Assembly (NCBI GenBank): GCA_964291505.2
Contig: OZ220216.1
Span: 1,860,001-1,924,000, forward strand
DNA: 64,000 bases
Origin: Kistimonas sp964291505
Lineage (GTDB): Bacteria; Pseudomonadota; Gammaproteobacteria; Pseudomonadales; Endozoicomonadaceae
Direction: 5' to 3'
The notes under the pieces: generated by a model
Databases searched by the model: none
Told to the model about the DNA's origin: nothing
Seen by the model: the letters and a program-made list of their open reading frames with translations, nothing else
Shown: in pieces, positions 8,772 to 16,795 of the stretch
How the letters are laid out: each line of letters opens with the position of its first letter
How positions within the stretch are numbered: position 1 is the first letter of the stretch
Translations under genes and position numbers: made by a program

Positions 8772-10009
8772 ATGGGATGCTTCCTTAATGGCAATGGATC
8801 CATTGATAGACTTGCCACCAGCAACGCAAGCATTAACAAAAGCAACAAGGGGCTTAAAGCAATCTGAAAATGTATAACAAAGAGACTTTGATTAGATGCT
8901 AACTGCCGATCAAGCAGCCATCCAATCAACGGTTGAAACAAAATGCCGGCAATCAGCATACTGCCATTTATCACAGCCATGACCTGCCCCAATTTATGAC
9001 TCGGTGCAATCTGCCTTGACTGAAGAAATGCAAGACTATAAAAACCTGAGGCAAACCCAAACAGCGATAACACCAACATCATCAAGAATAATGGCATGGG
9101 AACATAAAGAATAATGACCAAACAATTGAATGCGATAAATGCACCCACCATCATCAAGATACGACATTGATTCAAGACGCCTGCCAGCCATCCTGAAAAT
9201 AATGTACCTAACGCTATAAACAGATACATGCAGGCCAATCCCACCCCTGCTCCAGATTGATTATCCGGATAAAGCGTTTCAAGAAATGGCAATCCCCATA
9301 ACATGGCAAAAACATTGACCATACCAAACATGCACAACCCATAAAGTGCGTTTAAAAGCAGTGTCCGCCTAAAATAAAGCTGAAAATCGCCAGTCATTTC
9401 CCCAGCACCTTCAGGCGCAGTAAGACGTTCACCATCACCAATGACAGTAAATGCAGCAATAGCCAGCACCAGCCCGGCTACGGCATTAATAATCATTCCA
9501 GTACGCCAGCCATAAGCATCAACAATAGTGGGAAAAATAGTAGTTGCCCCCATCCCACCAGACATACCAGCCATTTCAAATAATCCGACAAGCAACGCGA
9601 ACCAGCGGGCGGGATACCATTCAGCCGCCAACAAGAAAGAGCCGACAATGGCAAAGGCACTCCCCCCTCCCATAAGAATCCGCCCCAGAACGGCTTGCCA
9701 GAGTGTATTCGCAAACGCGAACAACACTGAGCCACCCGCCACCAATAAAATCGCAAGAGGTAACAAGTGTTTGCCACCAAAACGATCCAGAAGGTGTCCA
9801 GCTGGCATTTGAAATAACAAATAGGAATAACTCAAACTACTGGCCAGCAAGCCAACACCGACAAGATCGATATTCAGGCCAAACATCAATTCACTGACCA
9901 TACTGCCCGGTGCAGCCTGCATATACACCTGATAACCACAAAACAACGCTGCCACCAGGGCAATCAAGTGAGCCCGCACAGAGCAGCATGATGCAATTCG
10001 GTCTGACAT
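8768..10009 (-). CDS. major facilitator superfamily transporter (first of a tandem pair)
   Basis: A 413-residue MFS carrier starting at the ATG at 10009 (MSDRIASCC), which follows a strong G-rich ribosome site (GGGGGGGAT); longer in-frame starts exist but lack such a site. About 12 membrane helices are visible, with the motif A-like loop AGHLLDRFGGKHLL between helices 2 and 3. It shares with its downstream neighbour the sequence pattern PGSMVSELM...VGVGLLASSLSYSY, showing a tandem duplication that has since diverged. The stop overlaps the next start by four bases. Keeping two diverged but coupled carriers suggests either a heteromeric pair or related substrates; neither can be settled from sequence. 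Confidence 0.82.
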   Translation of the reverse strand: MSDRIASCCSVRAHLIALVAALFCGYQVYMQAAPGSMVSELMFGLNIDLVGVGLLASSLSYSYLLFQMPAGHLLDRFGGKHLLPLAILLVAGGSVLFAFANTLWQAVLGRILMGGGSAFAIVGSFLLAAEWYPARWFALLVGLFEMAGMSGGMGATTIFPTIVDAYGWRTGMIINAVAGLVLAIAAFTVIGDGERLTAPEGAGEMTGDFQLYFRRTLLLNALYGLCMFGMVNVFAMLWGLPFLETLYPDNQSGAGVGLACMYLFIALGTLFSGWLAGVLNQCRILMMVGAFIAFNCLVIILYVPMPLFLMMLVLSLFGFASGFYSLAFLQSRQIAPSHKLGQVMAVINGSMLIAGILFQPLIGWLLDRQLASNQSLFVIHFQIALSPLLLLLMLALLVASLSMDPLPLRKHPI

Positions 10010-10277
10010 ATCCCCCCCTACGGCTTTATCAGGGACTTTTTCAAGCGTTAAAAAAAACTGCCGCGAATATGGCTTGAGGGATAACAATGAAATCCCAGTA
10101 GGCGCTTGTTCGCAACAGCTTCAATCAAAGGGGTAAGACGCGAGAGTATAGTGAGCAATCCCTGCTCTTACCTCTCTATCAGACAGCAGAGGAAAATGAT
10201 GGTTCCAGAAAGCCTTCGAAAGATTGAGGGTTATCCGTTAGCCCCATCGCATAGGCAATAGGCGACCCGGCAATCAC

Positions 10278-10727
10278 TCATGGAAGATAACTGACACATT
10301 GTTTGGCCAGCCCGGGGGCCGCAACGGGCATATCAAGACCAACCACCATGGCTGTAGAGAAAATAACACCACGATCAGGCGCCTCCTCGGTCAGGAGTCC
10401 AGCAAGCCGACTGACCAGTGGCATATGCGATACCAGTAACCATTGCCCCTCGTCAGGCACCACGCTAAGTACGGATAGAACTGGGGCATCCGGCGTTAAC
10501 TGGTCGCAGCAGGTAACGGGGACATCGGTCCCCATACCTGCCTGCATCAGCTCAGCAGTCTGCTGAGCGCGCAGATAAGGACTGACCAGAATCCCGGTCA
10601 ATGGCAAGCCTGACATCTGCCTGGCCACTTCTGCGACCTGCCAACACCCATGATCAGAGAGAGCACGGTTTCGATCCACATCCGCGAAAGAAACGGCTTC
10701 CCCATGACGCATGATATACAACTTCAT
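10278..10727 (-). CDS. sixA: phosphohistidine phosphatase SixA
   Basis: A 149-residue histidine phosphatase. The N terminus MKLYIMRHGEA carries the RHG catalytic motif that forms the phosphohistidine intermediate, and a second histidine lies in LLVSHMPLVSRLAGLL, as in SixA. SixA removes phosphate from HPt domains of phosphorelay kinases, and in enterobacteria acts on NPr of the nitrogen PTS. The length fits the family (about 160). It is the last gene of a minus-strand group gpsA - DUF4389 protein - sixA, an order common in pseudomonads and relatives, with only four bases between it and the upstream gene. Confidence 0.88.
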   Translation of the reverse strand: MKLYIMRHGEAVSFADVDRNRALSDHGCWQVAEVARQMSGLPLTGILVSPYLRAQQTAELMQAGMGTDVPVTCCDQLTPDAPVLSVLSVVPDEGQWLLVSHMPLVSRLAGLLTEEAPDRGVIFSTAMVVGLDMPVAAPGLAKQCVSYLP

Positions 10728-10731
10728 AACA

Positions 10732-11043
10732 TCATTCTTTCCGGTACTGCTCTACGGCTTCTGCATGGTCCACTTTAGGCCAGTCAGTGAAAGGATAGGG
10801 TTTTTTGTCACTGTTAAATGTCAGGAAACAGAGAATTTGATAGAGATAGCGATTCAAACCAATACTGAACTCCTGAAGGTTCAGGTTGGGTTTTCCTGTT
10901 ACCAGCCCAAACAGTGCCTGGGCAACCGCAATCACAGCCACCAACATGATAGCCACCTGACTGACCAGGTAAAAAATAACCATATAGAGTATCCGCAGCC
11001 AGAGCGACTCGGACATCAGATTTTTTTTCAGTTTTTCATCCAT
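10732..11043 (-). CDS. DUF4389 family membrane protein
   Basis: A 103-residue protein of unknown function. The start is placed at the ATG at 11043 (MDEKLKKNLMSES), which has a GGTGG ribosome site; the longer frame begins with TTG. Two hydrophobic stretches are visible (ILYMVIFYLVSQVAIMLVAVIAV and a weaker YLYQILCFLTFNSD), followed by the conserved end KPYPFTDWP, characteristic of DUF4389. The family is usually found between gpsA and sixA in gammaproteobacteria, exactly as here. Only 56 bases separate it from the gpsA stop. The role is unknown; a link to membrane lipid synthesis through GpsA is only a guess. Confidence 0.8.
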   Translation of the reverse strand: MDEKLKKNLMSESLWLRILYMVIFYLVSQVAIMLVAVIAVAQALFGLVTGKPNLNLQEFSIGLNRYLYQILCFLTFNSDKKPYPFTDWPKVDHAEAVEQYRKE

Positions 11044-11099
11044 AGCACCACCCGCTTTCTCTCTGTTTTGAACCAATATGCGTTTTCCGACAGGCAATC

Positions 11100-12137
11100 T
11101 CAAGATTCTTTCAAAATAAACTCAACATCCGTCTTTTGCTCTCGCAGCATCATGGTGCGGGCAATGTCGGCAATAGCATGACCGTTAAAGATTATTTCAT
11201 AAAGACCTGACGCAATAGGCATGTAAACACCCATTTCATCCGCCTTTTCTTTGACCAGCTTTAAGGTATTGATACCTTCCGCCACCTGCCCCAACGCCTT
11301 CTCTGCGTCTTCCAGGGATTTGCCTTCACCCAGGGCATACCCCACCCGGAAATTTCGGCTCAGGTTGGACGTACAGGTCACTATCAGATCACCTACACCC
11401 GCCAATCCAAGAAATGTCAGGGGATTTGCCCCCATCGTCACCGCGAATCGTCCCATTTCAGCCAGCGCACGGGTAATCAAGAGACTCTTGGTGTTTTCGC
11501 CCATTCCTAAGGCTTCTGCAAGTCCGGAGACAATTGCGTAGATATTCTTGAGGGCCCCACCCAGCTCTACGCCATAACGGTCATGGTTCGAATACACCCG
11601 GAAATAGTCGCAGTGGAGGACTTCCTGCACGATCTGACAAAGCTCATCGTCTTCACAGGCAATCACCGTGGCGGTAATGCATTTCGCCATGATTTCCTTG
11701 GCCAGGTTCGGACCGCTCAAGACACCGATACGCGCCCCTGGCAACTCTTCATGCAAGATCTCGCTCATAAGGTCAAAGGTTTGGGCTTCAACCCCTTTGG
11801 TGGTTGAAACGAGCAGCTTATCATCAACCAAACCCTTCATATTTCGAACGACTTCGCGAAACGCCTTACTGGGAATGGCAACAAAAACCAGCTCACTGTC
11901 TTCCAAAGCAAATGCAAGGTCGGATGTAGCAATGACATTCTGATTGATCGTAAATCCGGGCAGATAACGTTCGTTAATATGGGTGGTGTTCATGGCCTCA
12001 GCCTGCTCAGCGGAGCGCATCCACTGACGAACATGGTTACCCTTTGCAGCGCTGATATCCGCCAAAGCAGTACCGAAGCTACCACCACCCACCACGGTAA
12101 TCCGACGCTTTTTCGTTGGTCTATTCTGTTCTGTCAT
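11100..12137 (-). CDS. gpsA: glycerol-3-phosphate dehydrogenase [NAD(P)+]
   Basis: A 345-residue cytoplasmic enzyme that reduces dihydroxyacetone phosphate to sn-glycerol-3-phosphate for phospholipid synthesis. The nucleotide-binding glycine motif VVGGGSFGTALADI is near the N terminus. The substrate and catalytic region is seen in LSGPNLAKEI, then VELGGALKNIYAIVSGLAEALGMGENTKS, where the lysine of ALKN is the catalytic residue in this family, and GLAGVGDLIVTCTS. The length matches the family (about 340). It is first in the gpsA-DUF4389-sixA set. The 12-residue N-terminal extension MTEQNRPTKKRR before the fold is slightly long. Identification is secure. Confidence 0.97.
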   Translation of the reverse strand: MTEQNRPTKKRRITVVGGGSFGTALADISAAKGNHVRQWMRSAEQAEAMNTTHINERYLPGFTINQNVIATSDLAFALEDSELVFVAIPSKAFREVVRNMKGLVDDKLLVSTTKGVEAQTFDLMSEILHEELPGARIGVLSGPNLAKEIMAKCITATVIACEDDELCQIVQEVLHCDYFRVYSNHDRYGVELGGALKNIYAIVSGLAEALGMGENTKSLLITRALAEMGRFAVTMGANPLTFLGLAGVGDLIVTCTSNLSRNFRVGYALGEGKSLEDAEKALGQVAEGINTLKLVKEKADEMGVYMPIASGLYEIIFNGHAIADIARTMMLREQKTDVEFILKES

Positions 12138-12760
12138 GCACTGTTACAGCTATTTTGTTCAATAGTGTCATCATACTTGATTACAGCCTCAAAGAGCGAG
12201 CTACAACCCTATTTTTTATATGCGACACTTTGCAGTTAGTGAGGATTCATTGGCTAACAACCTGTGCATACACACATGCATTTGAATACAATTATTGACA
12301 CAGTCATTCTGGCCTTGAAATCGGTTTATTACATGCCAAACATAATTGTATGGTAGGCAATCATAAGAACATCAGACCATAAAAGAATAACCTTACGCTT
12401 TAGTCTGCTCAGATACAAAGCAGTGAATTCAGACTTACCGCCAAAGCACAAGACCCCGGTTAATACAAACTGAATAAAATAAGAATATAAAGCTATCACC
12501 CAAACTCAAATTTACTACTTTTAAAAAGCAAAAACGTCAACACTCAAACATTAAAAAAGAGCAAACCGAAACCTATTAAAAAACATACCAGTAACGAAAT
12601 ATAAGCAACTCCAAAAACAATTATTCCATTCAAGATGGGATAATTAGGATAAACAGCACACGAAGACCCCAAGAATATCAATCGATAGATGGGTCACAGT
12701 CGCACTATAGATAGCTACTAACATACTTGTCACTTAGCAGAACAATCCCATATAAGCGTT

Positions 12761-12779
12761 ACGATCTGTGTACAGTCGT
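12761..12779. promoter_or_regulatory. imperfect palindrome upstream of fabA, candidate operator
   Basis: ACGATCTGT and ACAGTCGT flank a GT centre; the arms pair apart from one extra base. It lies about 65 bases before the extended -10. Unsaturated fatty-acid genes are controlled by FabR/FadR/DesT-type proteins in relatives, and a TGTACA core occurs in some of those sites, but no specific regulator can be named. Confidence 0.35.
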
Positions 12780-12830
12780 TTTGTTTTTTGTTACAAATCC
12801 ACGATTGTCGTTAATGCTACGACATTCCAG

Positions 12831-12839
12831 TGTTATAGT
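12831..12839 (+). promoter_or_regulatory. candidate extended -10 promoter of fabAB
   Basis: TGTTATAGT is an extended -10 (TGn followed by TATAGT). A weak -35 (TTAATG) lies 17 bases upstream. Transcription would begin near 12846 and leave a leader of about 165 bases before fabA. Confidence 0.45.
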
Positions 12840-13010
12840 GCCACGGTGACGCAATACTCAGCACGCCAGGGAAGCTCTGTCACATGCTAGCATTACCAAC
12901 TCCCTGTGCGAGGCGCACATTACCAGCAACCCTCTACTGTGCCTGCCTGCTGCTGAATCCGGCCACCTGCGCCGGATGCATAGGGGAATGATTTGGCCGA
13001 CCGGATCTCC

Positions 13011-13526
13011 ATGATGAAAAAAGACAGCTTTAGCCGTGATGAATTATTAGCCTGTTCCCAGGGAGAGCTCTTCGGCCCAGGTAACGCACAGCTTCCCGCA
13101 CCCAATATGCTGATGATGGATCGCATTACCCGCATCAGTGAGGAAGGTGGCGAATACGGCAAGGGAGAAATTATTGCCGAACTTGATATCTCACCCGACC
13201 TGTGGTTCTTCGAATGCCACTTCCCGGGTGACCCCGTCATGCCGGGCTGCTTGGGACTTGACGCGATGTGGCAGCTGGTAGGCTTCTATCTCGGTTGGCT
13301 TGGCAACCCTGGCCGTGGCCGTGCTCTGGGATGTGGCGAGGTCAAATTCTCAGGCCAGATACTGCCACGCCACAAAACAGTGACCTATAACATACATCTG
13401 AAACGGGTTATCACCCGTAAACTGATCATGGGTATCGCCGACGGAACCGTCAGTGTCGATGGCAAGGAGATCTATGCTGCCAAAGACCTGCGTGTTGGTC
13501 TGTTTACCTCAACCGATAATTTTTGA
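13011..13526 (+). CDS. fabA: 3-hydroxydecanoyl-ACP dehydratase/isomerase
   Basis: A 171-residue bifunctional enzyme that dehydrates 3-hydroxydecanoyl-ACP and isomerises trans-2- to cis-3-decenoyl-ACP, the branch point of anaerobic unsaturated fatty-acid synthesis. The hotdog fold is nearly identical to E. coli FabA in LPAPNMLMMDRI, FECHFPGDPVMPGCLGLDAM and MWQLVGFYLGWLG; H70 in the CHF motif and the aspartate in GLDAMW are the catalytic pair. The start is placed at the ATG at 13011, giving the family length; a TTG at 12993 would only add six residues and neither start has a strong ribosome site. fabB follows after 18 bases, so the two are co-transcribed. Confidence 0.96.
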   Translation: MMKKDSFSRDELLACSQGELFGPGNAQLPAPNMLMMDRITRISEEGGEYGKGEIIAELDISPDLWFFECHFPGDPVMPGCLGLDAMWQLVGFYLGWLGNPGRGRALGCGEVKFSGQILPRHKTVTYNIHLKRVITRKLIMGIADGTVSVDGKEIYAAKDLRVGLFTSTDNF

Positions 13527-13544
13527 CATAACCCGGGTTTTTTC

Positions 13545-14762
13545 ATGAGACGAGTCGTTATTACTGGCCTTGGCATCACTTCCTGCCTCGGCAACTCTGC
13601 TGATGCCGTGACCGAATCGCTCAGGCACGGTCGCTCCGGCATTCGCCTGAATGAAAGCTATCGCGAAATGGGCTTCCGCAGCCACGTCTCCGGCTCCGTC
13701 GAGATCGACCTGGAATCCCAAATTGACCGGAAATACCTCCGTTTCATGGGCAACGCTGCTGCCTATGCTTACATTGCCATGCAACAGGCCATTGAAGATG
13801 CTGGCCTCGAAGAAAGTGATGTATCCAATGAAATGACGGGGCTAATTGCCGGCTCCGGCGGTGCGTCTTCCAACAACATCATTGAAAGTACTGATATTCT
13901 GCGCAGCCGGGGCATCAAACGCGTAGGCCCCTATCGCGTACCGCGAACTATGGGTAGCACTGTCTCCGCCTGTCTGGCAACCCCGTTCAAAATCAAGGGC
14001 ATTAATTACTCCATCACATCAGCCTGTGCAACCAGCGCGCACTGTATTGGTAATGCCCTCGAGCAGATTCAAATGGGTAAGCAAAACATTATCTTTGCGG
14101 GTGGTGGTGAAGAAGAGCATTGGTCACAAAGTGCGATGTTTGACGCCATGGGCGCGCTCTCCAGCAAATATAACGACAACCCCGAAACCGCGTCCCGCCC
14201 CTACGATGCCAATCGTGACGGCTTCGTTATCGCTGGTGGCGGTGGCATGGTCGTTCTTGAAGAACTGGAGCACGCAAAGGCACGTGGCGCCAAAATCTAT
14301 GCAGAAATTGTCGGTTACAGTGCAACGTCCGACGGTTATGACATGGTAGCGCCTTCCGGTGATGGCGCAATACGCTGCATGAAGCAGACGCTTTCCACTG
14401 TCGACGGCGGCATTAACTATATCAATACCCATGGCACCAGCACGCAAGCTGGCGATATCACCGAGCTGAATGCAATCAAAGCGGTGTTTGGCGATGCCAT
14501 TCCAGAAATCAGCTCCACCAAATCTCTCTCCGGCCACTCACTGGGTGCTGCCGGCGTCCAGGAAGCTATCTACAGCCTCCTGATGATGAAAGAAGGGTTC
14601 ATCTGTGCTTCTGCCAACATTACCGAGTTGGACGAAGGCGCAGCAGGGGTTCCGATCATCACCGGCGAATCTGTGTCACGAGATCTGAACCGTATTCTGT
14701 CAAACAGCTTTGGCTTTGGCGGCACCAATGCCTGTCTGGCGTTTGAAAAGTACACGGGCTAA
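13545..14762 (+). CDS. fabB: 3-oxoacyl-ACP synthase I
   Basis: A 405-residue condensing enzyme that elongates cis-3-decenoyl-ACP made by FabA, which is essential for unsaturated fatty acids. The catalytic cysteine is C161 in TSACATSAHCIGNAL, and the two histidines are in YINTHGTSTQAGD and SGHSLGAAGVQE. The glycine-rich end FGFGGTNACLAFEK completes the thiolase fold. Length and motifs match FabB rather than FabF, and the fabA-fabB pairing supports this. A strong terminator follows ten bases after the stop, so the operon is the two-gene unit fabAB. Confidence 0.96.
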   Translation: MRRVVITGLGITSCLGNSADAVTESLRHGRSGIRLNESYREMGFRSHVSGSVEIDLESQIDRKYLRFMGNAAAYAYIAMQQAIEDAGLEESDVSNEMTGLIAGSGGASSNNIIESTDILRSRGIKRVGPYRVPRTMGSTVSACLATPFKIKGINYSITSACATSAHCIGNALEQIQMGKQNIIFAGGGEEEHWSQSAMFDAMGALSSKYNDNPETASRPYDANRDGFVIAGGGGMVVLEELEHAKARGAKIYAEIVGYSATSDGYDMVAPSGDGAIRCMKQTLSTVDGGINYINTHGTSTQAGDITELNAIKAVFGDAIPEISSTKSLSGHSLGAAGVQEAIYSLLMMKEGFICASANITELDEGAAGVPIITGESVSRDLNRILSNSFGFGGTNACLAFEKYTG

Positions 14763-14771
14763 GTGATAAAT

Positions 14772-14799
14772 AAAAAGGGCAACCATTGTTGCCCTTTTT
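14772..14799 (+). terminator. rho-independent terminator of fabAB (works both ways)
   Basis: AAAAAGGGCAA pairs perfectly with TTGCCCTTTTT across a six-base loop, ending in a T-run. The A-run on the other arm would also serve the convergent metallopeptidase gene. Confidence 0.9.
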
Positions 14800-14823
14800 A
14801 TTGTCTAATTCCCACATCTGCAA

Positions 14824-16449
14824 TTAACACGCAGGTGTAACACCAACCGCTTCAAAGGCCTCATTCACTACCGACTCTGCAACCCCTTCCTGACTGGCTG
14901 ACAACTTGACACCACAGGCCGCTTCTGCAAACTCTGAATACGGCGTCCAGTAAAGCATATTAGCTCGTAACACCACGCCAAACACCTTACGCACATTGCC
15001 ATTTAAGCGCTTTACCATCTCATAAAATGCTTTACTGATCACACCGCTGCCGAGATGAGCAATATCTCCATCATCAACATCTTCATAACTAAGATAACAA
15101 CCAGCCACCCGATAATAACAACCTGCAGCACCATACAGTTCAGGCTGACTGAGTGACCGTATTGGATTCTTACTTTTACTGATACGCTCGCCAAATTGCC
15201 ATGTCAGTTGATTTTGTCCATAAAGACGCCCATGGACCTTTTCATTATGACTCTTCAGATAATATTCGGCAGCAATCGCGGCCATATCTGAAAATGCCTC
15301 ATTAATTGCACCGGCCTCACCAACCCCTATCAGTCCTGAATGTTGCTGAGTAAAGGCGTGACTCATTTCATGCGCAAGAATCCCCAACGAAGCGAAAGGA
15401 TAAAAGCGTTTCCCTCCATCACCGAGCAACACTTGCTGACCATTCCAAGAGGCATTTTCATAGTTAATACCAGCGTGTACAGCCACTATAACCGCTTGCC
15501 CACCTGCCAGAATTGGCTGCCCATACCACCGCTCATACATGGCAATGACCATATTGCCAAACACATAAGCATCATTCGCTGGTGAAAAAGCACCATTTGA
15601 CTTATCCCCTCGATTATTATCGCACTCATAATCCAAAGGCATGGCAAAATCGTTGTTTACCCCATAAACACGATTCTTTAATGAAATAACCACGAGCCGT
15701 GTATTCGCCAACAGGCAGATATCATTGCTTTGCGTGACTGAGAGCGAGGGCAGCCCACCCTCACCAAAGACATATCGCCCTGTTTTCTCATTACCGCCCG
15801 GTCCTTTATCCCGATAAAGGGATTTAACGTTATCCCAATACTGATAAATGCTGGAATCAGCTGCATCAATTAAATAATGAGGCCATTTCTCAGGCCCATC
15901 GGGTGGTCGAACACGAAAGCTGACCTGATAAACAAAATGCGCCGTACGATTACGATCAAGCCATATTGCCGGCTGAGAATCACTCTCTAAAATATCGCGG
16001 TTAATGCCTGTGCGCTCTGCAAAATCCTCCTTCGCAAAACTGAGCATCTCTTCGCGAAAACCATCCGTTTTCAGCTCATCATCGATCTGGAGGCGCAGCC
16101 CCCTTGCCAGCTTTCCTGAAAATTCTGCGTTGCTAAGGTCTTCATCCTTGTCAGTCCCAAAATGGGCAATGACATGACGCCCCAGAACCAGAATACCTTT
16201 GTAATATTGCTGATAACGGGCATAGTTGCGTTGTCGATCGGTAAACTGATGAATTCTAACGAGGGAGTGATCCAGCGACTCAATATCCTGTTCGCTGTTA
16301 TTACGGTCATCAATGACCGTAAACCCCTTCAACACCCGCTGATCAAATAACTCCAGACGAAGATCGTCTACCGTGGCCTGCGCACTGACAGAAAGCCACA
16401 ACGTCACCCCATAAAATATAATGCCGTTCCAAATAGGCTTGAGAGCCAT
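14824..16449 (-). CDS. secreted M4-family (thermolysin-like) zinc metallopeptidase
   Basis: A 541-residue preproprotease. The start is the ATG at 16449 (MALKPIWNGIIFYGV), preceded by an AGGGA ribosome site and giving a clean signal peptide ending near VSAQA; the longer frame would bury the signal. An FTP/PepSY-type propeptide of about 200 residues follows. The zinc site is HEMSHAFTQQHSGL near residue 359, with the third ligand in GAINEAFSDMAA, the thermolysin pattern. The C-terminal helical domain contains the conserved HLGSGVISKAFYEM histidine region. Such enzymes (vibriolysin, pseudolysin) are exported by type II secretion and degrade host or environmental protein. It is a single gene reading toward the fabAB terminator. 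Confidence 0.93.
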   Translation of the reverse strand: MALKPIWNGIIFYGVTLWLSVSAQATVDDLRLELFDQRVLKGFTVIDDRNNSEQDIESLDHSLVRIHQFTDRQRNYARYQQYYKGILVLGRHVIAHFGTDKDEDLSNAEFSGKLARGLRLQIDDELKTDGFREEMLSFAKEDFAERTGINRDILESDSQPAIWLDRNRTAHFVYQVSFRVRPPDGPEKWPHYLIDAADSSIYQYWDNVKSLYRDKGPGGNEKTGRYVFGEGGLPSLSVTQSNDICLLANTRLVVISLKNRVYGVNNDFAMPLDYECDNNRGDKSNGAFSPANDAYVFGNMVIAMYERWYGQPILAGGQAVIVAVHAGINYENASWNGQQVLLGDGGKRFYPFASLGILAHEMSHAFTQQHSGLIGVGEAGAINEAFSDMAAIAAEYYLKSHNEKVHGRLYGQNQLTWQFGERISKSKNPIRSLSQPELYGAAGCYYRVAGCYLSYEDVDDGDIAHLGSGVISKAFYEMVKRLNGNVRKVFGVVLRANMLYWTPYSEFAEAACGVKLSASQEGVAESVVNEAFEAVGVTPAC

Positions 16450-16741
16450 GGTATCGTCCCTGAGATCCCTACCATTATTGATACAGACCAGACTCACACG
16501 TCCAATTAATTACACCCTTATCAATTTCACTATAGACCGGAACCCGAAAGAAACTATCTCATTACCGCTCGGTCTTGCTGTGGTGGTCAGTTGTGTTTAT
16601 TGGCAGCAGCGGCATGGATGCCGCGGTAGCGAAGCAGGACAAGGATTGTCCTGTCTGAGCGGGCGGAGAATAGACACATCTGGCCGCCGCTGGCACGGTG
16701 TTACAAATACTTCTTCGTAACAGAAATATGAAGTATAAAAA
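16450..16741. other. intergenic region with a two-hairpin repeat
   Basis: This stretch lies between the metallopeptidase start and the htpG terminator. It must hold the metallopeptidase promoter, and from 16606 contains a structured repeat that recurs at 51114-51181 (described separately). An open frame on the plus strand here has no ribosome site or recognisable protein features and I do not consider it a gene. Confidence 0.6.
16606..16675 (+). repeat. two-hairpin intergenic repeat, copy A
   Basis: Two hairpins lie in tandem: GCGGCAT-GG-ATGCCGC (16609-16624) and CAGGACAA-GGA-TTGTCCTG (16635-16653), joined by GGTAGCGAAG and followed by GAGCGGGCGGAGAATAGAC. The same arrangement with compensating changes is present on the minus strand at 51114-51181. 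By eye about 80% of roughly 70 positions agree, and stems are kept while stem bases differ. Confidence 0.75.
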
Positions 16742-16769
16742 ATGCCGGAAAACATACGCTTTCCGGCAT
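16736..16769 (-). terminator. rho-independent terminator of htpG
   Basis: On the minus strand ATGCCGGAAA pairs perfectly with TTTCCGGCAT over an eight-base loop and is followed by TTTTTT. It starts 27 bases after the htpG stop. Confidence 0.9.
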
Positions 16770-16795
16770 CATCATACGGTGCAAATAGAAGCTAA

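Larger units (their letters stand above)
12138..13010. other. long intergenic region between gpsA and fabA
   Basis: This 873-bp divergent region holds no convincing gene. The part from about 12290 to 12720 is strongly AT-rich with scattered stops in all frames. It must carry the promoters of gpsA (left) and fabAB (right). Near the right side are an interrupted palindrome at 12761-12779 and an extended -10 element at 12831-12839. The length is unusual for this compact stretch and it may contain a decayed gene or a regulatory RNA, but I see no positive evidence for either. Confidence 0.6.

Noticed and set aside
10157..10205. A possible third, degenerate copy of the two-hairpin repeat (GAGCA-ATCCC-TGCTC and a tail TATCAGACAGCAGAGGAAAA).
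   Set aside because: The hairpin loop is in the opposite orientation to the tail and only one stem is seen; similarity is too weak by eye.
16421..16720. A 99-codon plus-strand frame between the metallopeptidase and htpG.
   Set aside because: It overlaps the start of the metallopeptidase and the hairpin repeat; translated repeat sequence explains the odd protein.
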